Shown one piece after another: positions 7,890 to 14,571 of a stretch of 41,296 nucleotides of DNA. The notes below the pieces were generated by a model, which ran no database searches, was not told where the DNA came from, and was given only the letters and a program-made list of their open reading frames with translations. Position 1 is the first letter of the stretch, and every line of letters starts with the position of its first letter. The DNA is from JACZST01 sp964195155 (GTDB lineage Bacteria; Actinomycetota; Acidimicrobiia; Spongiisociales; UBA5794), in assembly GCA_964195155.1 (NCBI GenBank), contig CAXMOP010000048.1, positions 1 to 41,296 of the forward strand. The letters run 5' to 3'. Position numbers and translations under genes: made by a program.

Positions 7890-8882
7890 GAGATCCAGCC
7901 CCACCTCACTCAGGGCGGCAGCCAGCGCGCCCGCCTCACCCGGGCGAACCGCAAGGGTCAGGACACCTCCGCCGCCGTGCGGGGCATGCCGGAGCTGCAG
8001 ATCTCGCAGGTCGACGCCGCTGGCCGCCAGCGCCTCACCAACCGCGGCGATCTCTCCGGGTTTGTCGACAAGCGCCACCGCGATCTGGGTGATTGCGGGG
8101 CCGAGCGTGGCCCGCAGCGCTCGAGCCTCGTAGAGCATCTGTTCGAGTTGATCGACCGCCCTGGTGCCGTCGAGCGCACCCTTCAACGCACCGGTCGCAT
8201 CGGCGATGGCGTCACGGTTCAGCTCGATGATGTCGACCCACATCGCCGGATCGGACGCAGCAACCCTGGTCAGGTCCCGGAAACTGCCCGCCGCCAGGTC
8301 CATGGCGCGTGGATCCGCAGCGGCGGTCTGGAGCAGCGCGGCGGCGACGAGTTGCGGCAGATGGCTGACCCGGGCAACGGCGGTGTCGTGAGCGGCGGCG
8401 GTCATGTGGATCGGTCGTGCACCGAGGGTGCCGACGACGCCGTCAACCACCTCGAGATCGGCCTCAGCGGCACCGTCGGTGGTGACCACCCAGGCCGTTC
8501 CCCGGAAGAGGCCTGCCGAGGCCGCCCCCGGCCCCGATTGTTCGCGGCCGGCCATGGGGTGCGTGCCCACGAAGCGGACGGAGTACTCCGATTGCACCAC
8601 CGCTGCCTTCACTGCGGCGACATCGATGACGAGGGCCGCGGTGTCCAATGCCGGCAAGGTCTCGATGACGCGGCGCGGCGGGGAGGCGAGCACCACCAGA
8701 TCCTCAGCCCCCAGCCCGCTGATCTGCTCAGGATCGCTCTTGGTGATCGCACCGAGGGTGGCAGCGGCATCGAGTCGTGCCCGGTCGGGATCCCATCCCA
8801 TGGTGTTCCAGCCGGCGCCGGCGAGGCCGAGGCCGAGCGAGGCGCCGATGAGGCCCGTTCCTGAGATGAAGGCGACCGGCAC
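7881..8882 (-). CDS. tyrA: prephenate dehydrogenase, 333 aa
   Basis: Oxidative decarboxylation of prephenate to 4-hydroxyphenylpyruvate in tyrosine synthesis. The N-terminal Rossmann motif reads GTGLIGASLG; the THPMAGRE motif with the catalytic-region His and a helical dimerisation domain with VSHLPQ follow. The last 75 residues or so (IAVALVDKPGEIAAVGEAL...) form an ACT domain, suggesting feedback control by an aromatic amino acid. It starts with GTG, five bases after the DAHP synthase stop, so the two form an operon for aromatic amino acids. The 3' end overlaps the dispersed repeat copy A. Confidence 0.93.
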   Translation of the reverse strand: MPVAFISGTGLIGASLGLGLAGAGWNTMGWDPDRARLDAAATLGAITKSDPEQISGLGAEDLVVLASPPRRVIETLPALDTAALVIDVAAVKAAVVQSEYSVRFVGTHPMAGREQSGPGAASAGLFRGTAWVVTTDGAAEADLEVVDGVVGTLGARPIHMTAAAHDTAVARVSHLPQLVAAALLQTAAADPRAMDLAAGSFRDLTRVAASDPAMWVDIIELNRDAIADATGALKGALDGTRAVDQLEQMLYEARALRATLGPAITQIAVALVDKPGEIAAVGEALAASGVDLRDLQLRHAPHGGGGVLTLAVRPGEAGALAAALSEVGLDLVD

Positions 8883-8887
8883 GGCGC

Positions 8888-9919
8888 TCAGATCGGCGTA
8901 CCCATCGCCTCGGCGAGGGCCCGCACGTCGTCCATCAGTGCTTCGTATTCGGCGGGCAGGATTGCCTGGGGCCCATCGACGAGGGCGGTCTCAGGGGCGT
9001 GGTGGACGTCGACCATGAAGCCGTCGGCTCCGACCGCGACCGCGGCCCGCGCCAGCGGCGCCACCAACCGGCGGTGGCCGCCCGAGTGAGAAGGGTCGAC
9101 GATGATCGGCAGATGCGACAGGTTCTTCACCACGGGGACCGCGGAGATATCGAGTGTGTTCCTGGTCGCGGTCTCAAACGTTCTGATGCCCCGTTCGCAG
9201 AGGATCACGCTGTGGTTGCCTTCCTTGAAGATGTACTCGGCGGCATTCAGCCACTCCTCGATCCTTGCGGTGAAGCCCCGCTTGAGCATCACCGGCAACG
9301 ACTGCTTGCCAAGCTCGGAAAGGAGGGCGTAGTTTGACATATTGCGGGTCCCGACCCTGACCATGTCGGCGTATGAGACGACGAGCTCGACGTCGCGGGG
9401 GTCGAGGATCTCGACGTGGAACGGCAGCCCGAACTCTTCTCGGGCCGATGCCAGCAATTCGAGGCCCTCCTCGCCGAGACCCTGGAACGAGTATGGAGAG
9501 GTCCTTGGCTTGAAGGCGTCGCCGCGCAGGATCGTTGCCCCCGCTTTCATCACCGCTTCGGCGGACGCAAAGAGTTGATCGCGGCTCTCGACGGCACACG
9601 GCCCGGCGATCGGGGCGAAATTGCCCCCGCCGACCTTGGCGTTGCCGACCTCGACGATCGAGTCGTGGGGCTGGAAGTCCCGGCTAACGAATTTGAAGGC
9701 TTTGAGCACCGGAACGGCTCGCTCGACACCGGGAAAAGCCTCCCAAGGAAGCTGTTGGACGCGGATGCGGTCGCCGATGATGCCGATCACCGTGCGCTCC
9801 GACCCCTCCGATACGTGCGCCTCGGCTCCGATCTCGGAGAGCCGGTTCAGGATGTGCTCGACGTCGTCGGTCGCGGCATCGCCGCGCATCACAATGATGA
9901 GGCTCTCGTCACCAGGCAT
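8888..9919 (-). CDS. aroF: 3-deoxy-7-phosphoheptulonate synthase, 343 aa
   Basis: First step of the shikimate pathway: condenses PEP and erythrose 4-phosphate. It is the type I-beta (KDPS-like) form, with an N-terminal ferredoxin-like regulatory domain (residues 1-70, including ERTVIGIIGD) and a TIM barrel bearing GPCAVES, FKPRTSPYSFQG, LKRGF, CERGIRTFE and DPSHSGG. The metal ligands Cys, His, Glu and Asp lie in these motifs. The ATG at 9919 gives the family's normal N-terminus; there is no Shine-Dalgarno sequence, and a TACTCT hexamer ends ten bases upstream. The frame is open further to 10048, but that part overlaps the divergent epimerase gene. Confidence 0.95.
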   Translation of the reverse strand: MPGDESLIIVMRGDAATDDVEHILNRLSEIGAEAHVSEGSERTVIGIIGDRIRVQQLPWEAFPGVERAVPVLKAFKFVSRDFQPHDSIVEVGNAKVGGGNFAPIAGPCAVESRDQLFASAEAVMKAGATILRGDAFKPRTSPYSFQGLGEEGLELLASAREEFGLPFHVEILDPRDVELVVSYADMVRVGTRNMSNYALLSELGKQSLPVMLKRGFTARIEEWLNAAEYIFKEGNHSVILCERGIRTFETATRNTLDISAVPVVKNLSHLPIIVDPSHSGGHRRLVAPLARAAVAVGADGFMVDVHHAPETALVDGPQAILPAEYEALMDDVRALAEAMGTPI

Positions 9920-9929
9920 AGTTCGGTGC

Positions 9930-9935
9930 AGAGTA
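9930..9935 (-). promoter_or_regulatory. -10 hexamer TACTCT of aroF
   Basis: On the minus strand TACTCT is followed by ten bases and the ATG at 9919. It lies in the 57-bp region shared with the divergent epimerase gene, whose own hexamer is at 9964-9969. Confidence 0.4.
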
Positions 9936-9963
9936 CCGAGAACCCACCCCTTTGCTCCCCCGC

Positions 9964-9969
9964 TAGCCT
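9964..9969 (+). promoter_or_regulatory. -10 hexamer TAGCCT of the epimerase gene
   Basis: TAGCCT is followed by seven bases and the ATG at 9977, with no Shine-Dalgarno sequence; a leaderless start is likely. Confidence 0.5.
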
Positions 9970-9976
9970 CGCCGCC

Positions 9977-10918
9977 ATGCGCACCATCCTCGTCACCGGC
10001 GCGGCAACACGAACCGGCGGCTGGCTGATCCAGCGCCTCGAACGGCAACGGAACACCGCGGTTGTGGCCGTCGACGAGCTAGATCCGCCGGTCCCGTTCA
10101 ACTCACGATTCGAGCGACTGAGCCTGGATCGCCTCGACCTGGCCAGGTTGGTGCTCGACACCGAGCCCGACGTCGTCATCCACATCCAAACGGTGGATCG
10201 ATCCTCGATCCTCGGCGCCAGCAGGGCCCACGACGAGACCGCGGTCGGCGCCCAGGCGCTGTTCGGTGCCATCGGGCGGTGCGAGAGCGTCCGCCACGTG
10301 GTGGTCCGTTCGGACGGCGCCGTGTACGGGTCCAGCCCGAGGATGCCGTCGGTGGTCGGCGTCGACACCAAACCGGTCGAGGGAACGGGGCGGTACCAGC
10401 GCGACCTGATCCAGATGGAGGGTTTCGTGCGCGATGTCGCCGAGGCGCATGATCACGTCGACTACACGATCCTGCGATTTGCGCCGGTGTTCGGCCCGGC
10501 CATCCGCAATCCGATCAGCCGCTACCTCACGCTCCCCGGTGTGCCGACCAGGCTCGGATTCGATCCGAGACTTCAGTTTGTTGCTGAGCAAGACGCGGTC
10601 GCCGCCTATGCCCATGCGGTCGACCATCCCGTGCCCGGCACCTTCAACGTCGCCGCACCAGGCCAGCTCTACCTCTCCAGGGTGCTGCGGCTGGGGCTGC
10701 GCGTCGGCCAGCCGCTGCCCAAAAGGGCGTACCGCGCCGCGCTACGCGGGCTCGCCCGCACCGGTCTCGAGCTGCCGGAACACCAGGTGGCGATGCTGAA
10801 GCACGGTCGCGTCATGGATACGAGCGCAACGGCAACGGTGCTCGGATTCACCCCGCAGTTGACGGCGCGGCAGGTGACGCTGGCCGCCTACGGGCGGATC
10901 CCGAAGGCGGCCGCGTGA
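9977..10918 (+). CDS. NAD-dependent epimerase/dehydratase (extended SDR), 313 aa
   Basis: The N-terminus RTILVTGAATRTGGWL is a Rossmann nucleotide-binding motif. The usual YxxxK catalytic motif appears as YQRDL (near residue 139), lacking the lysine at the standard spacing, so activity may differ from classical epimerases. A FAPVFGP segment and an Ala/Arg-rich C-terminal substrate domain follow. It is coupled by a GTGA overlap to the acyltransferase gene, an arrangement like the Mycobacterium tuberculosis Rv0501 (galE2)-Rv0502 pair. A role in making or handling a nucleotide-sugar-linked or lipid substrate is inferred only from this. The ATG at 9977 is supported by the TAGCCT box; the frame is open further upstream to 9416, but that part lies antisense to aroF. 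Confidence 0.87.
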   Translation: MRTILVTGAATRTGGWLIQRLERQRNTAVVAVDELDPPVPFNSRFERLSLDRLDLARLVLDTEPDVVIHIQTVDRSSILGASRAHDETAVGAQALFGAIGRCESVRHVVVRSDGAVYGSSPRMPSVVGVDTKPVEGTGRYQRDLIQMEGFVRDVAEAHDHVDYTILRFAPVFGPAIRNPISRYLTLPGVPTRLGFDPRLQFVAEQDAVAAYAHAVDHPVPGTFNVAAPGQLYLSRVLRLGLRVGQPLPKRAYRAALRGLARTGLELPEHQVAMLKHGRVMDTSATATVLGFTPQLTARQVTLAAYGRIPKAAA

Positions 10919-12114
10919 CCGGGGGAGAGCCGAACGACCTCACCAAACGAGAGCTGCTCGAGCTTGCCAGGTCGATGGACGTCCGGGGCCGGTCCTCCAT
11001 GAACAAGGCCGAGCTGGCCGCGGCCATTGCGGCGAGCCCGGAGCCGAAGGCGGAGGACCCGCCGTCGGCACTTGCACTCCCGATCCCGGGTATCGGCAAG
11101 GAAGACCGGGTCGCGTCGCGCTCGAGACGACGGGCCCTCGACCGGCGCCTCACCGGTCTCGTCGACCGGGATCGCCACTGCCGATGGAGGAGTATCGAGG
11201 GTCACCCGTGCGGCCTACCCGTGGTCGTCGAAGACGCCCACTGTGCGCTGCACCGCAAGGGTGAGTCCTACGACGCAGCGATCCCGGTGCTCGGCCGGCT
11301 CGGCTTCGACACCTGGCCATCGCTGCTCCGCCACATCGCTCTCGCCACCTACGACATCGACCAGATCGGCCTTGACCCGCTCGTTCACGAAATGGTGTGG
11401 CATGTCGCCAACGGGCTCTACTTCGACTATTTCCGCGTTGAAGTCGAGGGCATCGAACACGTACCCACCGAGGGCGCCGCCATGCTGGTCGCCAATCACG
11501 GAGGTGCGGCATTGCCGTACGACGGCGCAATGTTGTCGCTCGCCGTTCTCAACGAAATGGAGCGCCCGCGGCGGCTGCGCATCACCGGCACCGAGATCTT
11601 CAACATGCTGCCCTGGCTATCGCACATGTATCGCAAGGTCGGCGCGGCATATGCGGCACGAGACGACGCGGTGCATCTCCTGTCGAGCGGAGCGTTGCTC
11701 GGTGTCTTCCCTGAGGGAGAACGCGGGTTCATGAAACCGGTTTGGCAGGCGTACCAGGTGCAACGGTTCGGGCGGGGCGGCTTTGTCGATCTCGCTGAGC
11801 GCACCGGCACGCCGATCGTTCCCGTGGCGATCGTCGGAGCCGAGGAGGTTCATCCGGCGATCACGGTGTCGAAGCGGCTGGCATCGGTGGTGCGGATGAT
11901 CTTTCCGACACAGCGGGTCGAGGAGATCGCCGTGTTCCTCAACCCGTTCCCGCTGCCGATCCGGTGGAAGATCCGCTTCCTACCACCGGTGATCGCAGAG
12001 AACCCCGGTTCACCACCCGATCCTCTCGCCATGTTGGAACGGTCAGAGGACATCCGTCGGATGGTCCAGGAGGCCCTCGACGACCTCCTCGCCAAGCGAA
12101 GAACCGCGTTCTAA
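10915..12114 (+). CDS. PlsC-like acyltransferase with N-terminal Rho_N/SAP-like domain, 399 aa
   Basis: Probably transfers an acyl chain to a glycerolipid or glycolipid. Residues 8-40 (LTKRELLELARSMDV...MNKAELAAAI) match the Rho_N/SAP helix pair, normally a nucleic-acid-binding module. Residues 85-125 hold a Cys/His cluster (HCRW, HPCG, HCALH) that could bind zinc. The acyltransferase domain covers the second half, with the catalytic motif NHGG...PYD, FPEGERG and a VPVAIVGAEE motif. There is no clear membrane helix. It starts with GTG overlapping the epimerase stop (GTGA), and a hairpin follows the TAA by four bases. The domain combination is unusual; the lipid substrate is unknown. Confidence 0.87.
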   Translation: MTGGEPNDLTKRELLELARSMDVRGRSSMNKAELAAAIAASPEPKAEDPPSALALPIPGIGKEDRVASRSRRRALDRRLTGLVDRDRHCRWRSIEGHPCGLPVVVEDAHCALHRKGESYDAAIPVLGRLGFDTWPSLLRHIALATYDIDQIGLDPLVHEMVWHVANGLYFDYFRVEVEGIEHVPTEGAAMLVANHGGAALPYDGAMLSLAVLNEMERPRRLRITGTEIFNMLPWLSHMYRKVGAAYAARDDAVHLLSSGALLGVFPEGERGFMKPVWQAYQVQRFGRGGFVDLAERTGTPIVPVAIVGAEEVHPAITVSKRLASVVRMIFPTQRVEEIAVFLNPFPLPIRWKIRFLPPVIAENPGSPPDPLAMLERSEDIRRMVQEALDDLLAKRRTAF

Positions 12115-12117
12115 GAC

Positions 12118-12167
12118 CGTTCTTGCGTAGCCAGGAGCGATATATGGCCGTCTGCTACGCAAGAACG
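12118..12167. terminator. 14-bp perfect inverted repeat after the acyltransferase gene
   Basis: CGTTCTTGCGTAGC (12118-12131) pairs perfectly with GCTACGCAAGAACG (12154-12167) across a 22-nt loop. It begins four bases after the TAA. There is no T-tract, but the position fits a terminator for the epimerase-acyltransferase operon. A long palindromic operator for the downstream regulator gene is a less likely reading. Confidence 0.65.
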
Positions 12168-12184
12168 AGATCGACTGCTAGCAA

Positions 12185-12214
12185 TTGCAAGCATAGTGCG
12201 CTATATTGCGAGCA
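12185..12214 (+). promoter_or_regulatory. direct repeats TTGCRAGCA spaced 21 bp before the XRE gene
   Basis: TTGCAAGCA (12185-12193) and TTGCGAGCA (12206-12214) are 21 bp apart, two helical turns, and flank the -10 hexamer TATATT. This is a candidate autoregulatory operator for the adjacent XRE protein. The neighbouring ATAGTGCGCTAT also has 4-bp inverted arms. Confidence 0.4.
12202..12207 (+). promoter_or_regulatory. -10 hexamer TATATT of the XRE-hbhA operon
   Basis: TATATT is the best match to the TATAAT consensus in the window. Nine bases separate it from the GTG at 12217, so the transcript is probably leaderless, and this favours GTG 12217 over the in-frame GTG at 12196. Confidence 0.6.
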
Positions 12215-12216
12215 GC

Positions 12217-12561
12217 GTGAAAACTCGTAACGTCGACGTCGGCGCCTTCATCCGCGACCAACGGCAGCGCTCAGCATTGTCCGTGCGCAAGCTGGCGGAT
12301 CAGGCTGGAATCTCCAACCCGTATCTGTCACAGATCGAGCGGGGGTTGCGCAAGCCGTCCGCAGACATCCTTGCCGCCATTGCCGGCGCACTCGGGCTTC
12401 GGACCGAGCATCTGTTCGAGCGGGCCGGTCTGCTCGATCGGGCGGAACCGGTGGACATCGTAGGCGCCATCGAGGCGGACGAGACACTCACTAATAGCCA
12501 AAAACAAGCGTTGACGGAGGTCTACCGGAGCTTCGCCAACAACGGAGAGGAGCAGTCATGA
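12217..12561 (+). CDS. XRE-family transcriptional regulator (Rv0474-like), 114 aa
   Basis: An HTH_3 domain covers residues 8-62; the recognition region ISNPYLSQIERGLRKPSAD is nearly the signature of mycobacterial Rv0474 and its relatives. The C-terminal 50 residues are helical and probably dimerise. It overlaps the next gene as ATGA, as Rv0474 precedes hbhA (Rv0475) in mycobacteria. It most likely represses its own operon through the direct repeats at 12185-12214 that overlap the start region. The in-frame GTG at 12196 would add seven residues but places the -10 box inside the gene. Confidence 0.92.
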   Translation: MKTRNVDVGAFIRDQRQRSALSVRKLADQAGISNPYLSQIERGLRKPSADILAAIAGALGLRTEHLFERAGLLDRAEPVDIVGAIEADETLTNSQKQALTEVYRSFANNGEEQS

Positions 12562-13010
12562 ATTCAACAATGGAATCCCAACAGGAGACCGCAGAGCGGG
12601 TGTTCTACGCGGCGGTCGGAGCCCCGGTGCTCATCGGGCAGAAGGCACGCGAGTTCGGGATGGCGGTGTTCAACGAGACCTTCGAGGACTTCGAGACCGC
12701 GGGCCGGGAATTCGCCACGTTTGTCCAGGACAGCAAGGTTGTCGAGCAGATCCAGGACAGCGTCGACGTGGAGCAGTTCCAGGAGAAGGTGGACTCACTG
12801 CGCGAGCAGCTCGAATCCTTGCTCGTCAGCTGGCGCGACCAGTTCGACGTCAAGTCAGAGTCGGTCAAGATCGAGGTCGAGGCCGAAGTCGACGAGCCAA
12901 AGGCCAGCGCCGCCAAGAAGACGAATGCTGCGAAAAAGACCACGACCACAGCAAAGAAGACCGCGACGACCGCAAAGAAGACCACGACCAACAACAAGAC
13001 CACCAAGTAG
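12558..13010 (+). CDS. heparin-binding haemagglutinin (HbhA)-like protein, 150 aa
   Basis: Mycobacterial HbhA is a surface adhesin and is also found at lipid inclusions. Here residues 5-110 are helical and acidic, with heptad-like runs (DSVDVEQFQEKVDSLREQLESLL) that suggest a coiled coil. The last 35 residues are a low-complexity tail with AKKT units recurring every few residues, matching in kind the KKAAPAKK tail of HbhA, which binds sulfated glycans and may bind DNA or lipids. It lacks a signal peptide, as does HbhA. Identity to HbhA over the helical part is modest by eye; the call rests on architecture and on coupling to the Rv0474-like regulator. A GC-rich terminator follows. Confidence 0.75.
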   Translation: MNSTMESQQETAERVFYAAVGAPVLIGQKAREFGMAVFNETFEDFETAGREFATFVQDSKVVEQIQDSVDVEQFQEKVDSLREQLESLLVSWRDQFDVKSESVKIEVEAEVDEPKASAAKKTNAAKKTTTTAKKTATTAKKTTTNNKTTK

Positions 13011-13021
13011 GGCTCGGCCAT

Positions 13022-13050
13022 GGCCCCGGTGCGTAGGCGCCGGGGCCTTG
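13022..13050 (+). terminator. GC-rich hairpin after the hbhA-like gene
   Basis: GGCCCCGGTGC (13022-13032) pairs with GCGCCGGGGCC (13037-13047) with one G-T pair and a GTAG loop, followed by TTGT. It lies 12 bases after the stop and is a strong intrinsic-type terminator. Confidence 0.8.
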
Positions 13051-13077
13051 TCGCGCCCTCTTGGAGAGCGCGCAGCA

Positions 13078-13226
13078 TTTCCCGCTCTTGCCACTGCGTG
13101 GCAGGCCGCTCGGGCCACGGCTCAGCGAAGTTCTCTGGTCGCCACCCAACCATCTCAAGTCTTATCCGCTTCGCCTTCGTTTCCCGCTCTTGCCACTGCG
13201 TGGCAGGCCGCTCGGGCCACGGCTCC
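13078..13226. repeat. 47-bp direct repeat, two copies 102 bp apart
   Basis: The block starting TTTCCCGCTCTTGCCACTGC occurs at 13078-13125 and again at 13180-13226 with one difference near the end. Each copy contains GCCAC-TGC-GTGGC, a 5-bp hairpin, and a CGGGCC motif. The array fills most of the 269-bp gap between the convergent hbhA-like and DUF4332 genes; no further gene is seen there. Confidence 0.9.
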
Positions 13227-13279
13227 GCAAGTGGCGCTCTGGGACAGAGATCCGATTCCGTCCGTGTTTGCGGAGTCTC

Positions 13280-13681
13280 TTAGTACCGCACCATCGGCTC
13301 GAGGTCCTTGGCGGCGCCCACCCAGCCGTCCACCATTCCGATAGTCGGAAGACGACGGACCAGCCGCTTTCTGGCGTTGAGGTCAGACATCGTCTCCAGC
13401 AGGTTGTTTGAGTTGCGGGTTCGCAGTTCCTTGACGGTGTCGACCCCGGCGGCCTCGAGCAGGTCGGCGTATTCGGGTCCGATGCCCTTGACCCGCATCA
13501 GGTCGGCACGGTTCACCCAACCGAGCACCTCGCGTTCAGGAAGTTTGGTTCTTCCTGCGAGCTTCCGTCGGCCGCTTTTGGTAGCGGCAACCCTGAGGAG
13601 ACCGTCGGTGGTTCGCACACCGCTCTTGCGCAGCCTCGTCGCCTCCCTCGGCGGCAGCCCAACCGCCGTGATCGAAGCCAT
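13280..13681 (-). CDS. DUF4332 helix-hairpin-helix protein, 133 aa
   Basis: Two helix-hairpin-helix-like halves are visible; the second (LMRVKGIGPEYADLLEAAGVDTVKELRTRN) is the typical DUF4332 motif also found in non-specific DNA-binding proteins. The first half (GLPPREATRLRKSGVRTTDGLL) is a diverged repeat. The ATG at 13681 has GGAGG about eleven bases upstream and is preferred to the longer open frame to 13849, which overlaps the upstream gene. It may bind DNA; no partner is known. It is convergent with the hbhA-like operon. Confidence 0.8.
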   Translation of the reverse strand: MASITAVGLPPREATRLRKSGVRTTDGLLRVAATKSGRRKLAGRTKLPEREVLGWVNRADLMRVKGIGPEYADLLEAAGVDTVKELRTRNSNNLLETMSDLNARKRLVRRLPTIGMVDGWVGAAKDLEPMVRY

Positions 13682-13754
13682 GCCTTTTGCCACCTCCGTG
13701 GATATGTCTAGCCCCGGACGCGGGAGCCTACCCATCGCCGCGCACCGTCGCATC

Positions 13755-14339
13755 TCAGCCCGACGTCCTCCCGGACCGGAGATCGAAGGGGGTGAACACT
13801 CGCATCGGCTCGAGATGGTCGAACATGACTTCCTCGACTTCTTCACCATGGGTCGTCAGGACGTCGTGGAGATCGGCGTCCCCCTCCATCGCCAGCACGA
13901 GGTCAAAGAGGTCCAACGACAACACGACGGGCCACCCAAGCCGATAGCGGTACTTCGGCACCACCGCGCCGCTGCCCGCCCATCGGTCAAGCAGAGCCTC
14001 GATCGTGGCGTCGTCGACGCCGGGCTGATCAGCGAGCGCCACCACGATGCGATCGGCGGTCGGACCGCGCAGGATGAGGTCGATGGCGACCCGGAGTGAG
14101 GCGGCGATGCCCTCGGCCCACTCGGGATCGATGACGAGGGTGGCCGCTCCGAGGTCCGTGCCGGCGATGATCTCGTCGGCGTCGGGTCCGAGTACGACGA
14201 CCACCTCGTCCACCGGCCACGAAGCGACCTTCGAGACCACGCGCTCGATCATTGATGGCCCGCCATCGGACGCGACGTACTTGGATCCTTCGAAACCCGT
14301 CCCCGGGTCGTTGGCGATGACCAGCGCGACCGTTCTCAT
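13755..14339 (-). CDS. MocA/MobA-like nucleotidyltransferase, 194 aa
   Basis: NTP_transf_3-type fold: ALVIANDPGTGF...GSKYV at the N-terminus corresponds to the LAAGxGxRxGxxK nucleotide-binding loop, but in a degenerate form. VVVVLGPDADE, EGIAASLR and ALADQPGVD follow, the last two typical of MocA cytidylyltransferases that make molybdopterin cytosine dinucleotide. No molybdoenzyme or other cofactor gene lies nearby, so the substrate cannot be fixed. The ATG at 14339 is supported by TACGGT seven bases upstream; the longer frame to 14360 is less likely. Confidence 0.7.
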   Translation of the reverse strand: MRTVALVIANDPGTGFEGSKYVASDGGPSMIERVVSKVASWPVDEVVVVLGPDADEIIAGTDLGAATLVIDPEWAEGIAASLRVAIDLILRGPTADRIVVALADQPGVDDATIEALLDRWAGSGAVVPKYRYRLGWPVVLSLDLFDLVLAMEGDADLHDVLTTHGEEVEEVMFDHLEPMRVFTPFDLRSGRTSG

Positions 14340-14346
14340 GTCGGAG

Positions 14347-14352
14347 ACCGTA
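14347..14352 (-). promoter_or_regulatory. -10 hexamer TACGGT of the MocA-like gene
   Basis: On the minus strand TACGGT is followed by seven bases and the ATG at 14339; no Shine-Dalgarno sequence is present. Confidence 0.45.
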
Positions 14353-14356
14353 GCGA

Positions 14357-14571
14357 TCAACCGACGTCGTCCCAGCCGGCCTCGGCGTCGAGGGGATCCT
14401 GGGCATCCTTGGCGGCGGCGTCAGAATTTGCCGGCTGGCCCAAGCGCTGCGGTACCCGCCGAGTTCTGAGGGCTCGATCCGACCTTTGCCGTTGAAGGCC
14501 ATCGCATATTCGTCGAAGACGGCAAGATCGTCCGCTGGGAGTTTGGCGAAGACGTCGCCCGTGGCTGAGCG
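14357..14571 (-). pseudogene. possible gene remnant with a frameshift
   Basis: Directly after the stop of the eRF1-like gene, and in the same frame, the minus strand codes for a protein-like stretch (GDVFAKLPADDLAVFDEYAM, then NGKGRIEPSEL). The frame is lost near 14465, but another frame continues plausibly (VPQRLGQPANSDAAAK...GWDDVG) to a TGA at 14357-14359. No intact start codon or full-length frame exists. The plus strand also shows a short protein-like run ending at a TGA near 14568 (GHRIFVEDGKIVRWEFGE). I cannot tell which is the fossil. It could also be ordinary spacer. Confidence 0.25.

Noticed and set aside
13308..14099. 263-codon plus-strand open frame
   Set aside because: It is antisense to the DUF4332 and MocA-like genes, both of which show family motifs and start signals.
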